Of a DNA stretch of 64,000 nt, positions 62,747 through 64,000 are shown in pieces; position 1 is the first letter of the stretch, and every line of letters begins with the position of its first letter. A program made the position numbers and the translations under genes. The notes beneath the pieces are model-generated. The model saw nothing but the letters and a program-made list of their open reading frames with translations, was not told the DNA's origin and did no database searches. Source of the stretch: Microbacterium sp. 1.5R (GTDB lineage: Bacteria; Actinomycetota; Actinomycetes; Actinomycetales; Microbacteriaceae); contig NZ_VDRC01000001.1 of NCBI RefSeq assembly GCF_007667425.1, positions 1,890,595 to 1,954,594 of the forward strand, read 5' to 3'.

Positions 62747-64000
62747 TCAGGCGGCGGGCGCGAGGGTCTCGACCGGCTCCTCGGCGGCGGCGGTGATGCG
62801 GGCCGCCATCCCGGCGAAGATGAACCCGTGGAAGGGCAGCACGGCGAACCAGTACAGGCGCCCCGCCAGCCCCCGGGGGAAGAACACCGCCCGCTGCTCG
62901 TACCGCGCGCCGGTGCCGTCGGGCAGCGCACGCAGTTCGAGCCATGCCTCGCCGGGCACCTTCATCTCGGCGCGCAGTCGCAGCAGTCCGCCGCTCGCGT
63001 CGGATGCCTCGGTCTCGCGACCCGGCTCCTCCACGGCCTCGACGCGCCAGAAGTCGATCGCGTCCCCCACGCGCGCGGCTGCCCTGTTGCGGCGACCGCG
63101 ACGGAGTCCGACCCCTCCGACGAGGCGGTCCATCCATCCGCGCACCGCCCAGAGGAACGGCGACGAGTACCAGCCGTTCTCCCCGCCGATTCCGATGATG
63201 ACGCGCCAGAGCTCATCGACCGAGGCCGTCGTCTTGAGCGACCGTGCGTCGGTGAACACCATCCGCCCTGCCCACTCGGGGTCGCTCGGCAGCGGATCGC
63301 TCGGGGCGCCCGACACCTCGGAGTCCTGCCAGCTCGTCTCGATCGCGTCGGCGTTCACGCGTCCGAGCGCGAGGCGCACCGCCTGCCGGTAGGGGGTGAG
63401 CCCACCCTCCGGACGCGGGATGAGGTCGTCGACGGCGCGGTCTTTCACGATGCACTCGTTCTGCAGCGACGCCACGAGCGGCCGAGCGATCGACCGGGGG
63501 ACCGGCGTCACGAGGTTCACCCAGTGCGACGCCAGCCCGGGGGTCAGCACGGGCAGGGCGGCGATCGCGCGCTGGGGGAGTCCGGCCTCGACGGCATAGC
63601 CGTTCATCATCTGCCCGTAGCGCAGCACGTCGGGTCCGCCGATGTCGACCGCGCGGTTCACGCCGTCGTCGACCCGAGCGGCACCGAGCAGGTAGTGCAG
63701 CACGTCGCGCACCGAGATCGGCTGGATGCGGTTGCGCACCCATTTCGGAGCCGGCATGTAGGGCAGCACCTCGGTGAGGTGGCGGATCATCTCGAACGAC
63801 GCCGAACCCGATCCGATGACGACACCGGCCTGCAGCACGAGGGTCGGCACGCCCGACTTCAGGAAGATCTCGCCCACGTGCACGCGGGAGCGCAGGTGGG
63901 CGGAGAGCTTCACGTCGTCGGGGTGGAGCCCACCGAGGTAGACGATGCGTCGGGCGCCGGCCGCGGCTGCCGCGTCCGCCACGGTCTGCGCCGCGCGCTC
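62747..64000 (-). CDS. NAD(P)-binding / DUF2867 protein, 5' truncated
   Basis: An at least 417-aa protein whose N-terminus lies beyond the window; the frame is open to base 64000. The visible part begins in the Rossmann domain (RRIVYLGGLHPDDVKLSAHL), continues with VLQAGVVIGSGSASFEMIRH and IGGPDVLRYGQMMNGYAVEA, and ends with a DUF2867 (SRPBCC-like) half from TDARSLKTTASVDELWRVI onward. Such fusions are found in actinobacteria with unknown substrate. Confidence 0.88.
   Translation of the reverse strand, partial: ERAAQTVADAAAAAGARRIVYLGGLHPDDVKLSAHLRSRVHVGEIFLKSGVPTLVLQAGVVIGSGSASFEMIRHLTEVLPYMPAPKWVRNRIQPISVRDVLHYLLGAARVDDGVNRAVDIGGPDVLRYGQMMNGYAVEAGLPQRAIAALPVLTPGLASHWVNLVTPVPRSIARPLVASLQNECIVKDRAVDDLIPRPEGGLTPYRQAVRLALGRVNADAIETSWQDSEVSGAPSDPLPSDPEWAGRMVFTDARSLKTTASVDELWRVIIGIGGENGWYSSPFLWAVRGWMDRLVGGVGLRRGRRNRAAARVGDAIDFWRVEAVEEPGRETEASDASGGLLRLRAEMKVPGEAWLELRALPDGTGARYEQRAVFFPRGLAGRLYWFAVLPFHGFIFAGMAARITAAAEEPVETLAPAA

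Overview
The window is high-GC actinobacterial chromosome. Third codon positions are G/C rich, GTG starts are frequent, and many genes overlap by 4 bp (ATGA/GTGA). Gene content (TipAS-type MerR regulator, LIV-type ABC transporter, DHA2 MFS pumps, panC/panB) together with a dense ~32-bp interspersed repeat and a very frequent GGATGCCG/CGGCATCC octamer points to Microbacteriaceae, most likely Microbacterium. No rRNA, tRNA or CRISPR array was seen.

Region 1 (1-10.8 kb) is a co-directional catabolic cluster. It holds the end of a branched-chain-type ABC transporter (ATPase and binding lipoprotein), two tandem paralogous SDR dehydrogenases, an FAD hydroxylase fused to a degenerate PEP-mutase-like tail, a maleate isomerase/arylmalonate decarboxylase relative, a Dabb protein, an isochorismatase-type amidase, a third SDR, an alpha/beta hydrolase, an isocitrate-lyase-family lyase and a 6-phosphogluconate dehydrogenase. 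The set suggests uptake and oxidation of an aromatic, heteroaromatic or amide-containing carboxylic acid. The substrate cannot be read from sequence.

Region 2 (10.8-22.2 kb) is a patchwork of small housekeeping and hypothetical genes: GNAT, VOC, MerR, DUF2268 zincin, lipoproteins, small membrane proteins, TetR and a phosphotransferase. Copies of the interspersed repeat separate them. Two very short membrane-protein genes (53 and 37 aa) lie at 16.8-17.1 kb.

Region 3 (22.2-32.4 kb) is an accessory, defence-like island of lower GC. A frameshifted tail fragment of an SDR gene (22176-22459) and the intact SDR gene (24477-25472) flank a P-loop ATPase gene. Next come a GIY-YIG/Schlafen-type helicase translationally coupled to a MazG-like pyrophosphohydrolase, an EVE-like/HNH predicted modification-dependent nuclease, a decayed gene, and an unrecognised two-gene module whose larger protein ends in a PD-(D/E)XK nuclease core. 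This island is the best place to look for an undescribed system.

Region 4 (32.4-49.8 kb) starts with a MarR regulator and divergent quinone-oxidoreductase-type gene sharing two palindromic operators, then a VapBC45-like toxin-antitoxin pair. A binding-protein/ATPase/fused-permease ABC operon with a LacI regulator and a phosphoesterase follows, then a SulP transporter, a TetR-MFS efflux pair with matching operators, and a DUF2520-panC-panB pantothenate operon.

Region 5 (49.8-64 kb) holds a DUF2975/HTH pair, an MFS pump with divergent ArsR-like regulator, an SDR with an HTH gene, a methionine aminopeptidase, a glycosyltransferase, a PadR regulator with an ABC1-type kinase, a Fic protein, a BCCT transporter with a strong terminator, and a truncated NAD-binding protein running off the window. 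Two intergenic stretches here are built of tandem repeats.
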